This document shows, piece after piece, positions 1 through 9,990 of a stretch of 64,000 bases of DNA. The position numbers and the translations under genes are program-made. Source of the stretch: Actinoplanes lobatus (GTDB lineage Bacteria; Actinomycetota; Actinomycetes; Mycobacteriales; Micromonosporaceae); assembly GCF_014205215.1 (NCBI RefSeq), contig NZ_JACHNC010000001.1, positions 2,981,001 to 3,045,000 on the forward strand. Reading direction: 5' to 3'. The notes under the pieces were generated by a model. The model worked only from the letters and a program-made list of their open reading frames with translations, ran no database searches and was not told where the DNA came from. Numbering within the stretch: position 1 is the first letter of the stretch; every line of letters begins with the position of its first letter.

Positions 1-10
1 CGTTCCTGAC

Positions 11-334
11 CTAGAAGTTCTCGAAGTCCTGCGGGTTGAAGTCCTTCAGGACCAGTCCCAGGATCAAAAACACCACGGTCAGGGCCAGTGCGGCGGCACC
101 GCAGGCGATGCCCGCGATGGCCTGCCCGCGGTTGGTGGCCCGGCCCTGATCGGCCTTCTGTTTGCCGAGGACGCCCAGGACGATCGCCGCGAGGGCGAGC
201 GGCACCCCGAGGTAGAAGCAACAGACCGTGGGGATCGAGACGATGCCCAGGATCATGGCGATCAGACCCTGGTTGTTGTCGGCAGCGGACGGCGGCATGC
301 CGCCCGGTCCGTAATAGGGCGGGGGAGTGCTCAT
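11..334 (-). CDS. DUF4190-like small membrane protein
   Basis: This 107-residue protein has a Pro/Gly/Tyr-rich cytoplasmic N-terminus (MSTPPPYYGPGG), then two closely spaced hydrophobic helices (about residues 24-58) and a third (about 74-97). A short basic, Gly-containing stretch (GKQKADQGRATNRGQAIAG) separates the second and third helices. That layout is typical of the DUF4190 family of actinobacterial membrane proteins, whose function is unknown. The ATG is preceded by a GGAGG ribosome-binding site about 8 nt upstream. It is transcribed away from purN. The next gene downstream lies outside the window, so any operon partner cannot be seen. Confidence 0.75.
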   Translation of the reverse strand: MSTPPPYYGPGGMPPSAADNNQGLIAMILGIVSIPTVCCFYLGVPLALAAIVLGVLGKQKADQGRATNRGQAIAGIACGAAALALTVVFLILGLVLKDFNPQDFENF

Positions 335-463
335 GCTTCGGTCCTCCGGATCCGGCGTGCGACCAATGATCGGTACGGATGCCCAAGTCGCCGCAGCTTA
401 ACGCAGGAGTGACCGATCCCGCCCAGGAAACGCCCCGTTGTCGGGGACGGCTCCGCGCGACGA

Positions 464-469
464 TAGGGT
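464..469 (+). promoter_or_regulatory. Probable -10 box (TAGGGT) of a leaderless purN promoter
   Basis: TAGGGT fits the actinobacterial TANNNT -10 pattern and ends 6 nt before the purN GTG, so transcription would begin at or next to the start codon. No ribosome-binding site is present. No convincing -35 box is visible. Confidence 0.5.
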
Positions 470-475
470 GCACAG

Positions 476-1093
476 GTGACTGACCCCGCGCCCGCCCGCC
501 TGGTCGTCCTCATCTCCGGATCGGGCAGCAACCTGCAGGCTCTCCTCGAAGCGACAGCCGACCCGGCGTACGGCGCCACCGTCGTCGCGGTCGGCGCCGA
601 CCGGGACGGGATCGCCGGTCTGGACCACGCCGAGGCCGCCGGAATTCCCACCTTCGTGGACTCGGTGAAGGCCTACGCGAGCCGGGACGACTGGGATGCC
701 GCGCTGACCGGGCACGTCGCCGACCACCGCCCGGATCTGGTGATCTCGGCCGGCTTCCTGAAGCTCGTCGGCAAACAGTTCCTGGACGCGTTCGGCGACC
801 GGTACATCAACACCCACAACGCGCTGCTGCCGGCCTTCCCCGGCATCCACGGTCCGCGGGACGCGCTGGCGTACGGGGTGAAGGTGGCCGGCGCGACGCT
901 CTTCTTCGTGGACGCCGGTGTCGACACCGGGCCGATCATCGCCCAGACCGTGGTCCCCGTGCTCGACGACGACACGGAGGACACCCTCACCGAGCGCATC
1001 AAGGTGGCCGAGCGGGCCCAACTGGTCGACTTCGTCGGCCGCCTGGTCCGCGAGGGCTGGACCATCCAGGACAGAAAGGTACGGATCCCGTGA
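476..1093 (+). CDS. purN: Phosphoribosylglycinamide formyltransferase
   Basis: PurN transfers a formyl group from 10-formyl-tetrahydrofolate to GAR, the third step of purine synthesis. The 205-residue length is normal. The N-terminal [13 protein letters not shown] phosphate-binding region is intact. The catalytic Asn and His appear in [13 protein letters not shown] and the catalytic Asp in VDTGPII, matching the E. coli Asn106/His108/Asp144 arrangement. The GTG start has no Shine-Dalgarno sequence but follows a TANNNT box by 6 nt. Its TGA stop overlaps the purH GTG by 4 nt (GTGA), so purN and purH are translationally coupled and act in the same pathway in the cytoplasm. Confidence 0.96.
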   Translation: MTDPAPARLVVLISGSGSNLQALLEATADPAYGATVVAVGADRDGIAGLDHAEAAGIPTFVDSVKAYASRDDWDAALTGHVADHRPDLVISAGFLKLVGKQFLDAFGDRYINTHNALLPAFPGIHGPRDALAYGVKVAGATLFFVDAGVDTGPIIAQTVVPVLDDDTEDTLTERIKVAERAQLVDFVGRLVREGWTIQDRKVRIP

Positions 1094-2649
1094 CCTCCAT
1101 TGAGGGTCGTCGTCCGATCAAGCGGGCGCTGCTGAGCGTCTGGTACAAGGACGGCATCGTCGAGCTGGCGCAGGCGCTGCACGCCGCCGGGGTAGAGATC
1201 GTCTCGACCGGTTCGACCGCGTCGACCGTGGAGGCGGCCGGTGTGCCGGTCACCCGGGTCGAGCAGCTGACCGGCTTCCCGGAGATCCTCAGCGACCGGG
1301 TCAAGACGCTGCACCCGCGTGTCCACGGTGGGCTGCTCGCCGACATGCGGCTGGAGAGCCACGTGAGCGAGCTGGCCGAGCACGGCATCGAGCCGTTCGA
1401 CCTGCTGATCAGCAACCTCTACCCGTTCACCGAGACGGTCGCCTCGGGTGCGGGCGAGGAGGAGTGCATCGCGAAGATCGACATCGGTGGGCCGGCCATG
1501 GTCCGGGCCGCGGCCAAGAACCACGCCTCCGTCGCGGTCGTCACGGCCGTTTCCGCGTACCCCCTGGTGTTGGAGGCGGTGAAGAACGGCGGCTTCACGC
1601 TGACGCAGCGCAAGCTGCTCGCGGCTCGCGCCTTCGCGGACATCGCGGAGTACGACGTGGCCGTCGCCAACTGGTGTGCCGGTCAGCTGGCGCCGTCGGA
1701 GTGGCCGGAGTTCACCGGGCTCGCGCTGAAGCGGGAGAACACGCTGCGCTACGGGGAGAACCCGCACCAGCGGGCCGCGCTCTACCTCGACCCGGAGGCG
1801 CCCGCCGGGCTGGCCCAGGCCGAGCTGCTGCACGGCGGCGAGATGTCGTTCAACAATTACGTCGACGCGGATGCCGCCTGGCGCAGCGCCAACGACTTCA
1901 CCGAGCCGTGTGTCGCGATCATCAAGCACGCCAATCCGTGCGGCATCGCGATCGGCGCGGACGTGGCCGAGGCGCACCGTAAGGCGCACGCCTGCGACCC
2001 GCTGTCCGCCTACGGTGGCGTGATCGCGGTCAACCAGGAGGTGACCGTGGAGCTGGCCAAGCAGCTCGACGGCATCCTCACCGAGGCGATCGTGGCGCCC
2101 TCCTACGCCCCCGAGGCGCTGGAGGTCTTCCGGGCGAAGAAGAAGCTGCGAGTGCTCGCCGCTCCCGCGTGGAAGCCGGCGGCCGCCGAGATCAAGCAGG
2201 TCAGCGGCGGTGTGCTGGTGCAGACCGCGGACCGGATCGACGCGTCCGGCGACGACCCGGCGAACTGGACGCTGGCGACCGGGCCGGCGCTCACCGGTGC
2301 GGATCTCGCCGACCTGGTGTTCGCCTGGCGGGCGGTGCGCGGTGTGAAGAGCAACGCCATCCTGCTGGCCAAGGACGGCGCTACCGTCGGCGTCGGGATG
2401 GGCCAGGTCAACCGGGTCGACTCGGCTCACCTCGCGGCGAACCGGGCCGGCGCCGAGCGGGCCAAGGGCAGCGTGGCGGCGTCCGACGCGTTCTTCCCGT
2501 TCCCGGACGGTCTCGAGGTGCTGATCGAGGCGGGAATCAAGGCGGTGGTCCAGCCCGGTGGCTCGATCCGTGACAACCTGGTGATCGAGGCCGCCGAGAA
2601 GGCCGGCCTGACTGTCTACCTGACCGGGACGCGGCACTTCTACCACTGA
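1090..2649 (+). CDS. purH: Bifunctional AICAR formyltransferase / IMP cyclohydrolase
   Basis: PurH catalyses the last two steps of IMP synthesis: formylation of AICAR by its C-terminal domain and ring closure by its N-terminal methylglyoxal-synthase-like domain. The 519-residue protein is the usual length. The N-terminus ([19 protein letters not shown]) is the cyclohydrolase. The formyltransferase signature [11 protein letters not shown] lies near residue 279 and the conserved Lys-His pair is present. The C-terminal QPGGSIRDN motif and TGTRHFYH ending are typical. It begins with GTG inside the purN stop codon, so the two genes form an operon. Confidence 0.97.
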   Translation: MTSIEGRRPIKRALLSVWYKDGIVELAQALHAAGVEIVSTGSTASTVEAAGVPVTRVEQLTGFPEILSDRVKTLHPRVHGGLLADMRLESHVSELAEHGIEPFDLLISNLYPFTETVASGAGEEECIAKIDIGGPAMVRAAAKNHASVAVVTAVSAYPLVLEAVKNGGFTLTQRKLLAARAFADIAEYDVAVANWCAGQLAPSEWPEFTGLALKRENTLRYGENPHQRAALYLDPEAPAGLAQAELLHGGEMSFNNYVDADAAWRSANDFTEPCVAIIKHANPCGIAIGADVAEAHRKAHACDPLSAYGGVIAVNQEVTVELAKQLDGILTEAIVAPSYAPEALEVFRAKKKLRVLAAPAWKPAAAEIKQVSGGVLVQTADRIDASGDDPANWTLATGPALTGADLADLVFAWRAVRGVKSNAILLAKDGATVGVGMGQVNRVDSAHLAANRAGAERAKGSVAASDAFFPFPDGLEVLIEAGIKAVVQPGGSIRDNLVIEAAEKAGLTVYLTGTRHFYH

Positions 2650-2664
2650 TCACATTGCTGGCAG

Positions 2665-2701
2665 GGTCGGCTGAGGTGGCTTATCTCCCGTTCAGCCGAC
2701 C
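2665..2701 (+). terminator. Inverted repeat between purH and mdh
   Basis: Perfect 10-bp arms (GGTCGGCTGA and TCAGCCGACC) flank a 17-nt loop, 15 nt after the purH stop codon. The right arm can also pair with the following CGGCTG. There is no U-tract, so it is either a hairpin-only terminator of purNH or a leader element upstream of mdh. Confidence 0.5.
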
Positions 2702-2771
2702 GGCTGGTAATCGTCCGTTAACCGGCTGATACGGTCGCGAAAATTCGCCCGGACACTGGGAGAGCAGAGCT

Positions 2772-3722
2772 ATGGGCAAGAAGGTAACCGTCGTAGGCGC
2801 CGGTTTCTACGGGTCCACGACCGCGCAGCGTCTCGCCGAGTACGACATCTTCGAGACGGTGGTTCTCACCGACATCATCGACGGAAAGCCGGCGGGTATC
2901 GCGCTCGACATCAACCAGTCCCGGTCGATCGAGGGCTTCGAGACCAAGGTCGTCGGCGTCAGCACCGGCCCGAGCGGCGAGGGCTACGAGGCCATCGCGG
3001 GCTCCGACGTGGTGGTCGTGACCGCTGGTCTGCCGCGTAAGCCGGGCATGAGCCGGATGGACCTGCTCGAGGTCAACGCGAAGATCGTTCGGCAGGTCGC
3101 CGAGAACATCAAGAAGTACGCGCCGAACGCGGTCGTCATCGTGGTGTCCAACCCGGTCGACGAGATGACCGCGCTGGCCCAGCTCGCCACCGAGTTCCCC
3201 CGGAACCAGGTCTTCGGCCAGGCCGGTGTGCTCGACACCGCCCGGTTCACCAACTTCATCGCCGAGGAGCTGAACGTTCCGGTGTCCAGCGTCAAGGCGC
3301 TGACCCTGGGCTCGCACGGCGACACCATGGTGCCGGTTCCGTCGCGCTGCACCGTCGACGGCAAGCCGCTGTCCGACCTGCTGCCGGCCGACAAGATCGA
3401 GGAGCTGGTCGTCCGTACCCGTAACGGTGGCGCCGAGGTGGTCGCGCTGCTGAAGACGGGCTCGGCGTACTACGCCCCGTCGGCCGCCGCGGCCCGCATG
3501 GCCAAGGCCGTCGCCGAGGACTCCGGCGTGGTCATGCCGGTCTGTGCCTGGGTCGACGGTGAGTACGGCATCTCCGGCGTCTACCTGGGCGTCGAGGCCG
3601 AGCTGGGCGCGCAGGGCATCAAGAAGGTCGTCGAGGACAAGCTCACCGAGAGCGAGCTGGCCGGCCTGAAGGAGGCCGCCGAGGCGGTCCGCGCCAAGCA
3701 GGCGGACGTCGCGCACCTCTAG
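2772..3722 (+). CDS. mdh: Malate dehydrogenase (LDH-like type)
   Basis: This TCA-cycle enzyme oxidises malate to oxaloacetate with NAD. The 316-residue protein starts with the Rossmann motif VGAGFYGS, and the acidic residue after the second strand (LTDIIDG) favours NAD over NADP. The substrate-loop arginines are in GLPRKPGMSR and the catalytic His is in LGSHGDTMVPVPS (about residue 181). Its length and sequence style resemble the lactate-dehydrogenase-like MDH group rather than the longer cytosolic type used by many actinobacteria. The ATG has an AGAGCAGAG-like ribosome-binding region. It stands alone between a hairpin and a strong terminator. Confidence 0.93.
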   Translation: MGKKVTVVGAGFYGSTTAQRLAEYDIFETVVLTDIIDGKPAGIALDINQSRSIEGFETKVVGVSTGPSGEGYEAIAGSDVVVVTAGLPRKPGMSRMDLLEVNAKIVRQVAENIKKYAPNAVVIVVSNPVDEMTALAQLATEFPRNQVFGQAGVLDTARFTNFIAEELNVPVSSVKALTLGSHGDTMVPVPSRCTVDGKPLSDLLPADKIEELVVRTRNGGAEVVALLKTGSAYYAPSAAAARMAKAVAEDSGVVMPVCAWVDGEYGISGVYLGVEAELGAQGIKKVVEDKLTESELAGLKEAAEAVRAKQADVAHL

Positions 3723-3737
3723 GATTTCGCTGACGTT

Positions 3738-3760
3738 GGCCGGGGCGGTGCGCCCCGGCC
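3738..3760 (+). terminator. Terminator after mdh
   Basis: A perfect 10-bp GC-rich stem (GGCCGGGGCG / CGCCCCGGCC) with a 3-nt loop lies 15 nt downstream of the mdh stop, followed by the T-rich TTCGTCGTTT. Confidence 0.85.
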
Positions 3761-3903
3761 TTCGTCGTTTCCACGCCGGTGAGCACCATCACCGATCTGC
3801 TCGGTGAGCGGCGGTGGCGCGGATCGGCGTACCGATTCGTCCCGGCCTGGGATGGTAGAGGGGACCGCCGGAACGGGGCCGCCCGGCGATCTACGGGGAG
3901 CGG

Positions 3904-3921
3904 GCAGTACGCTCGTACTGC
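3904..3921. promoter_or_regulatory. 18-bp palindrome upstream of icd (candidate operator)
   Basis: Perfect 8-bp arms GCAGTACG and CGTACTGC are separated by CT and centred about 42 nt before the icd ATG. The length and symmetry are those of a dimeric repressor site, for example TetR-type. The binding protein cannot be identified from this window. Confidence 0.5.
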
Positions 3922-3954
3922 TAAGCGTGTGTTTCGGGAGAGGAGCGCCGGCCG

Positions 3955-5172
3955 ATGGCGAAAATCAAGGTCAAGAACCCGGTCGTTGAGATCGACGGCG
4001 ACGAGATGACCCGGATCATCTGGAAGCAGATTCGTGAGCAGCTGATCCTGCCGTACCTCGATGTGAACCTCGAGTACTACGACCTGTCGATCCAGTACCG
4101 GGACGAGACCGACGACCAGGTGACGATCGACTCGGCCAACGCCATCAAGCGGCACGGCGTGGGCGTCAAGTGCGCCACCATCACGCCGGACGAGGCGCGG
4201 GTCGACGAGTTCGGCCTCAAGAAGATGTGGCGGTCGCCGAACGGCACGATCCGCAACATCCTCGGCGGCGTCGTCTTCCGCGAGCCGATCATCATGAAGA
4301 ACGTACCCCGGCTGGTACCGAGCTGGACCAAGCCGATCATCATCGGCCGTCACGCCCACGGCGACCAGTACAAGGCGACCGACTTCGTCGCGCCGAAGGC
4401 CGGCAAGTTCACCGTCACCTTCACGCCGGAGGACGGCTCCGAGCCGCTGGAGTTCCACGTCGCGGACTTCCCGGCCGGTGGCGTGGGCATGGCGATGTAC
4501 AACTTCGACGAGTCGATCCGCGACTTCGCGCGGGCCTCGTTCCGGTACGGCCTGGCCCGTAACTACCCGGTCTACCTCTCCACCAAGAACACGATCCTGA
4601 AGGCCTACGACGGGCGTTTCAAGGACCTGTTCGCGGAGATCTTCGAGACCGAGTTCGCGGACCAGTTCAAGGAGGCCGGTCTCACCTACGAGCACCGGCT
4701 GATCGACGACATGGTCGCCGCCGCCCTGAAGTGGGAGGGTGGCTACGTCTGGGCCTGCAAGAACTACGACGGCGACGTGCAGTCCGACACGGTGGCCCAG
4801 GGCTTCGGCTCGCTCGGTCTGATGACCAGCGTGCTGATGACCCCGGACGGCCAGACCGTCGAGGCCGAGGCCGCCCACGGCACCGTCACCCGGCACTACC
4901 GGCAGTGGCAGAAGGGCGAGAAGACCTCGACCAACCCGATCGCCTCGATCTTCGCCTGGACCGGCGGCCTCAAGCACCGTGGCAAGCTGGACGGCACCCC
5001 CGAGGTGACCGAGTTCGCCGAGAAGCTCGAGCGGGTCTGCATCGAGACCGTCGAGGGTGGTCAGATGACCAAGGACCTCGCGCTGCTGATCGGCCGCGAC
5101 GCCCCGTGGCTGTCCACCGACGAGTTCATGAACGCTCTGGACGAGAACCTGGCGCGCAAGCTCGCCGCCTGA
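3955..5172 (+). CDS. icd: NADP-dependent isocitrate dehydrogenase (homodimeric, eukaryote-like type)
   Basis: Icd oxidatively decarboxylates isocitrate to 2-oxoglutarate in the TCA cycle and supplies NADPH. The 405-residue length and the N-terminus ([18 protein letters not shown]) place it in the dimeric type II group shared with eukaryotic cytosolic and mitochondrial enzymes, not the monomeric 740-residue type common in actinobacteria. The cofactor-binding motif [15 protein letters not shown] and the substrate-binding region [13 protein letters not shown] are present. The ATG is preceded by a GGGAGAGGAG ribosome-binding site. A perfect palindrome lies upstream and a 15-bp terminator follows. 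Confidence 0.96.
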   Translation: MAKIKVKNPVVEIDGDEMTRIIWKQIREQLILPYLDVNLEYYDLSIQYRDETDDQVTIDSANAIKRHGVGVKCATITPDEARVDEFGLKKMWRSPNGTIRNILGGVVFREPIIMKNVPRLVPSWTKPIIIGRHAHGDQYKATDFVAPKAGKFTVTFTPEDGSEPLEFHVADFPAGGVGMAMYNFDESIRDFARASFRYGLARNYPVYLSTKNTILKAYDGRFKDLFAEIFETEFADQFKEAGLTYEHRLIDDMVAAALKWEGGYVWACKNYDGDVQSDTVAQGFGSLGLMTSVLMTPDGQTVEAEAAHGTVTRHYRQWQKGEKTSTNPIASIFAWTGGLKHRGKLDGTPEVTEFAEKLERVCIETVEGGQMTKDLALLIGRDAPWLSTDEFMNALDENLARKLAA

Positions 5173-5190
5173 ATTCAGCGGTAACACCTC

Positions 5191-5226
5191 GAAGGTCCCG
5201 CCGGCCACCGTGCCGGCGGGACCTTC
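5191..5226 (+). terminator. Terminator after icd
   Basis: A perfect 15-bp stem (GAAGGTCCCGCCGGC pairing with GCCGGCGGGACCTTC) with a 6-nt loop begins 18 nt after the icd stop and is followed by GTCCTTTG. Confidence 0.88.
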
Positions 5227-5262
5227 GTCCTTTGAGAACGGGCCTTCACGCCGCGTACATCG

Positions 5263-5297
5263 ATCCCCGCCGCGCCAAGGATGAAAGAGGCGGGGAT
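5263..5297. promoter_or_regulatory. Inverted repeat in the adhE leader
   Basis: Arms ATCCCCGCC and GGCGGGGAT (9 bp, perfect) are separated by 17 nt and lie 37 nt before the adhE start. The GGATCCCCGC that follows at 5299-5308 offers an alternative partner for the right arm, so two mutually exclusive hairpins are possible. This is consistent with an operator or an RNA switch, but nothing shows which. Confidence 0.35.
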
Positions 5298-5333
5298 GGA
5301 TCCCCGCTGACCCGAGTCGAGGGGAAGAGGATC

Positions 5334-7907
5334 GTGAGCGAGCTGGAGGCGACGATCGACCTGCTGGTGCGTCACGCGGAGAAGGCTCTCGCCGACTACG
5401 CGGACTTCACCCAGGAGCAGGTCGACCACATCGTCGGCAAGGCCTCCGTGGCCGCGCTGGACAAGCATGGCGAGCTGGCCAGGTCGGCGGTCGAGGAGAC
5501 CGGGCGGGGTGTGTTCGAGGACAAGGCCGTCAAGAACATCTTCGCCTGTGAGCACGTCACGAACAGCATGGCCGGCATGCGTACGGTCGGCATCATCCAC
5601 CGCGACGACATCAACGGCATCACCGAGATCGCCGACCCGGTGGGTGTGGTCTGCGCCGTGACGCCGGTGACCAACCCCACCTCCACCACCATCTTCAAGG
5701 CCCTGCTCGCGCTGAAGACCCGCAACCCGATCGTCTTCGCCTTCCACCCGAACGCCCAGCGGTGCAGTGCCGAGGCGGCGCGGGTGGTCCGGGACGCGGC
5801 GGTCGCGGCCGGCGCCCCGGAGCACTGTGTCCAGTGGGTCGAGCAGCCCTCCATCCAGGCCACCTCGGCTCTGATGAACCACCCGGGCGTCGCCACGATC
5901 CTGGCCACCGGCGGCAACGCGATGGTCCGGGCCGCCTACTCGACCGGCAAGCCGGCCCTCGGCGTCGGCGCCGGCAACGTCCCGGCGTACGTCCACGCGT
6001 CCGCCGACGTGGTCCGCGCCGTCCACGACATCGTGCTGTCGAAGACCTTCGACAACGGCATGATCTGCGCCTCCGAGCAGGCCGTCGTCCTGGACGACTC
6101 GGTCGCCGGGCAGGCGCTCGCGGAGTTCCGGCGGCTGCACGCCCACCTGGCGACCGAGGACGAGACGCGGCTGCTGCGGGACTTCATCTTCCCGGACGGG
6201 CGGAAACTGAACGCCGACGTGGTGGGCCGGTCCGCGGCCTGGATCGCCGAGCAGGCCGGATTCACCATCCCGGCCGACACCTCGGTGCTGCTCGCCGAGA
6301 TCGGCGAGGTCGGTGCGGCCGAGCCGCTGAGCCGGGAGAAGCTCTGCCCGGTGCTGGCCGTGCTCAAGGCCTCAGGCGAGGAGCAGGGCATCCGGTACGC
6401 CGAGCAGATGGTCGAGTTCCACGGGCTCGGGCACAGCGCGGTCGTGCACGCCAGGGACGCCGGCCTGTCGGAGCGGTTCGGCAAGCGGATGAAGGCGGTC
6501 CGGATCATCTGGAACGCGCCCGCCTCGCAGGGCGGCATCGGTGACATCTACAACGGCTTCCGCCCCTCGCTCACCCTGGGCTGCGGCAGCTACGGGCACA
6601 CCTCGGTCTCCGACAACGTGTCCGCCCTCAACCTGCTCAACATCAAGCGCATCGGCCGTAGGACGAACAACATGCAGTGGTTCAAGGTGCCGGCCAAGAT
6701 GTACTTCGAGCCGCACGCCATCCGGTACTTCCAGGACATGCCCGAGGTCTCCCGGGTCACCATCGTCACCGACCACACCATGACCAGGCTCGGGTACGTC
6801 GACCGGATCAGCAACGTGCTGCGCCGGCGCCCGGAGCCGGTGACCATCCAGGTGATCGACAGCGTCGAGCCGGAGCCCAGCATCGAGACGGTGCAGACCG
6901 GCGCGGCCCTGATGCGCTCCTTCCGGCCGGACACGATCATCGCGCTCGGCGGCGGCTCGCCGATGGACGCCGCGAAGGTGATGTGGCTGCTCTACGAGCA
7001 CCCGGACGTCGACTTCGCGGACATGAAGGAGAAGTTCTTCGACGTCCGTAAGCGGGCCTTCAAGTTCCCGACCCTGGGCAGTCTGGCCAAGCTGGTCTGC
7101 GTGCCGACCACCTCCGGCACCGGCGCCGAGGTCACCCCGTTCGCGGTGATCACCGACACCGCGACCGGGCAGAAGTACCCGCTGGCCGACTACGCGCTCA
7201 CCCCGAGCGTGGCGATCATCGACCCGCACCTGACCAAGGACCTGCCGCCGGTGGTCACCGCGGACAGCGGCTTCGACGCGCTGACCCACGCCACCGAGGC
7301 GTACGTCTCGGTCTACGCCAGCGACTTCACCGACGGCCTCGCCCTGCACGCCATCAAGCTGATCTTCGGCAACCTGGAGCGGGCAGTCTCCGCCGGCCCC
7401 GAGGACCCGGTCGCGCGGGAGAAGATGCACAATGCCGGGACGATCGCCGGCATGTCGTTCGGCAACGCGTTCCTCGGCATCGTGCACGCCATGGCGCACA
7501 CCCTGGGCGCCACCTTCCACGTGGCGCACGGCCGGACCAACGCGATCCTGCTGCCGCACGTGATCCGGCACAACGGCACCGTGCCGTCGAAGCTGAACAG
7601 CTGGCCGAAGTACGAGCGGTACATCGCCCCCGAGCGCTTCCAGGACATCGCCCGGCACCTGGGCCTGCCCGCCGACACCCCGGAGCAGGGCGTCGAGTCC
7701 TACGCCCAGGCCGTCGAGAGGCTGCGCGCGGCCGTCGGCATCCCGTCGTCCTTCCAGGGCGCGGGCGTGGACGAGAAGGAGTTCCTGGACGCGCTGCCGC
7801 AGCAGGCCATGAACGCCTACCTGGACCAGTGCGCGCCGGCCAACCCGCGGATGCCGATGCTGGCCGACCTCGAGCGGATCATGAAGGAGGCCTACTACGG
7901 GCAGTAA
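5334..7907 (+). CDS. adhE: Bifunctional acetaldehyde-CoA / alcohol dehydrogenase
   Basis: AdhE reduces acetyl-CoA to acetaldehyde and then to ethanol, regenerating NAD. The 857-residue protein has an N-terminal aldehyde dehydrogenase domain, with catalytic Cys in NGMICASEQ (near residue 246). Its C-terminal iron-dependent alcohol dehydrogenase domain has GGGSPMDAAK (near residue 540) and metal-binding histidines in DALTHATEAY and HAMAHTLGATFHVAHG (around residue 720). I chose the GTG preceded by GGGGAAGAGG, since the frame stays open far upstream into icd. It ends in a strong U-tailed terminator. AdhE is best known from fermenting bacteria, so its presence in this probable aerobe is notable. 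Confidence 0.93.
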   Translation: MSELEATIDLLVRHAEKALADYADFTQEQVDHIVGKASVAALDKHGELARSAVEETGRGVFEDKAVKNIFACEHVTNSMAGMRTVGIIHRDDINGITEIADPVGVVCAVTPVTNPTSTTIFKALLALKTRNPIVFAFHPNAQRCSAEAARVVRDAAVAAGAPEHCVQWVEQPSIQATSALMNHPGVATILATGGNAMVRAAYSTGKPALGVGAGNVPAYVHASADVVRAVHDIVLSKTFDNGMICASEQAVVLDDSVAGQALAEFRRLHAHLATEDETRLLRDFIFPDGRKLNADVVGRSAAWIAEQAGFTIPADTSVLLAEIGEVGAAEPLSREKLCPVLAVLKASGEEQGIRYAEQMVEFHGLGHSAVVHARDAGLSERFGKRMKAVRIIWNAPASQGGIGDIYNGFRPSLTLGCGSYGHTSVSDNVSALNLLNIKRIGRRTNNMQWFKVPAKMYFEPHAIRYFQDMPEVSRVTIVTDHTMTRLGYVDRISNVLRRRPEPVTIQVIDSVEPEPSIETVQTGAALMRSFRPDTIIALGGGSPMDAAKVMWLLYEHPDVDFADMKEKFFDVRKRAFKFPTLGSLAKLVCVPTTSGTGAEVTPFAVITDTATGQKYPLADYALTPSVAIIDPHLTKDLPPVVTADSGFDALTHATEAYVSVYASDFTDGLALHAIKLIFGNLERAVSAGPEDPVAREKMHNAGTIAGMSFGNAFLGIVHAMAHTLGATFHVAHGRTNAILLPHVIRHNGTVPSKLNSWPKYERYIAPERFQDIARHLGLPADTPEQGVESYAQAVERLRAAVGIPSSFQGAGVDEKEFLDALPQQAMNAYLDQCAPANPRMPMLADLERIMKEAYYGQ

Positions 7908-7932
7908 CCGGTAGCCCGCGTGGCTCGTTGAC

Positions 7933-7975
7933 CGGTGGGGAGGCCTTGTCCCGGGCCTCCCCACCGAATCTTTTT
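7933..7975 (+). terminator. Rho-independent terminator of adhE
   Basis: A perfect 13-bp stem (CGGTGGGGAGGCC / GGCCTCCCCACCG) with an 8-nt loop is followed by AATCTTTTT. This is the clearest U-tailed terminator in the window. Confidence 0.92.
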
Positions 7976-8049
7976 CAACGTGGCGGGGGCGAAAGCGCCC
8001 GACGCCGGCCTACGGCCGTGAACTTCCGCCCGATGCCAGGTTGAAAAAG
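7970..8049. repeat. 80-nt element bounded by inverted repeats, with internal hairpins
   Basis: The ends CTTTTTCAAC and GTTGAAAAAG are perfect 10-bp inverted repeats. Just inside them TGGCGGG can pair with CCC-GAT-GCCA, leaving a 3-nt bulge. The centre holds two small hairpins (GGGCG-AAAG-CGCCC and CGGCC-TAC-GGCCG). The whole folds as a branched RNA or resembles a small palindromic repeat element. It sits between the convergent adhE and galT genes, so part of it may simply serve bidirectional termination. Confidence 0.5.
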
Positions 8050-8061
8050 GTTCGGCGTCTG

Positions 8062-9143
<1,082 letters not shown>

Positions 9144-9147
<4 letters not shown>

Positions 9148-9920
9148 TGGGGATTCACCACCACGAGTTCAGGGACTGTTTCCGTGAGGAGGTCACGGGC
9201 GCCGGCTTCCAGGCCGTCGTCGGTGATCAACACGTTGGCGCGGGCCAACGGCACGATCGAGGAGATGCCGACGGTGCCCCACTTGGTGTGGTCGGCGAGC
9301 ACCACCAGGCGCTCGGCGGCCTCGACCAGGGCCCGGTTGACGTCGGCTTCCATGAGGTTGGGGGTGGTGTATCCGGCGCGCTCGCTCATCCCGTGCACAC
9401 CGAGGAACAGCATGTCCAGGTGCAGGGTGCCGATGGCGGCCACCGCCACCGGGCCGACCAGCGCGTCAGACGGGGTCCGGGTGCCGCCGGTGAGCACGAC
9501 CGTCTGATCCGGGCGGCCGGCGCGGTAGAACACGTCGGCGACCGGGATCGAGTTGGTCACCACGGTCAGGCTCGGCACGTCGACGAGGCGCTGGGCGAGC
9601 TCCGCCGTGGTGGTGCCGGCGGACAGGGCGATGGCGTCGCCGGGGGAGACCATGGCGGCCGCCCGCATGGCGATCGCCGTCTTCTCCCCGCGCTGGCGCA
9701 CCGACTTGGCGGCGAAGCCCGGCTCGTGCGCCGAACCGGGACTGACGGTAGTCGCTCCACCATGTACCTTCGCCAGCAAACCGCGGTCGGCGAGGGCCTC
9801 CAGGTCACGACGGATCGTCATGTCGGAGACGCCGTACTCGGCGGCGAGCTCGGTGACCCGGACGCCGCCGGTGGCGCGGACCCGGTCGAGGATCGCGGCC
9901 TGTCTCTGCTGAGCCAACAT
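9144..9920 (-). CDS. DeoR/GlpR-family transcriptional regulator
   Basis: This 258-residue repressor has an N-terminal winged helix-turn-helix (about residues 6-57, VTELAAEYGVSDMTIRRDLEAL). A C-terminal DeoR sensor domain of the sugar-phosphate-isomerase fold follows, with ALSAGTTTAELAQRL and VVLTGG motifs that bind phosphorylated sugars. It is the first gene of a two-gene operon with galT, so galactose-1-phosphate or a related sugar phosphate is a likely effector (inferred). Direct repeats of TGTTCGA lie 19-35 nt upstream of the ATG on the coding strand, as expected for autoregulation. The downstream galT start lies within its stop codon. Confidence 0.9.
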
Positions 9921-9937
9921 CAGTTGGACCGCACTAA

Positions 9938-9981
9938 TTCGAACACACTCGAACAGTACCCCGTGATCGGGTCGGTTCGAA
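9938..9981. promoter_or_regulatory. TTCGAA-type repeats upstream of the DeoR gene (candidate operator)
   Basis: Two copies of TCGAACA (9939-9945 and 9949-9955) are spaced exactly 10 bp apart, about one helical turn. A further GTTCGAA lies at 9975-9981. On the coding strand they read TGTTCGA, close to the TGTTCG core of known DeoR/GlpR operators. Confidence 0.55.
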
Positions 9982-9990
9982 AGGGTGAGT

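Noticed and set aside
673..2646. Long minus-strand frame opposite purN and purH
   Set aside because: It overlaps two complete, well-known genes with canonical motifs and has no recognisable domain or ribosome-binding site.
5231..5252. A Rex-like redox operator before adhE (TTTGAGAACGGGCCTTCACG)
   Set aside because: Spacing and several bases do not fit the TGTGAACnnnTTCACA-type Rex site, so I do not claim Rex control.
4731..5333. Upstream extension of adhE into icd
   Set aside because: It runs in a different frame through icd and its terminator; the GTG at 5334 has a proper ribosome-binding site and gives the normal AdhE length.
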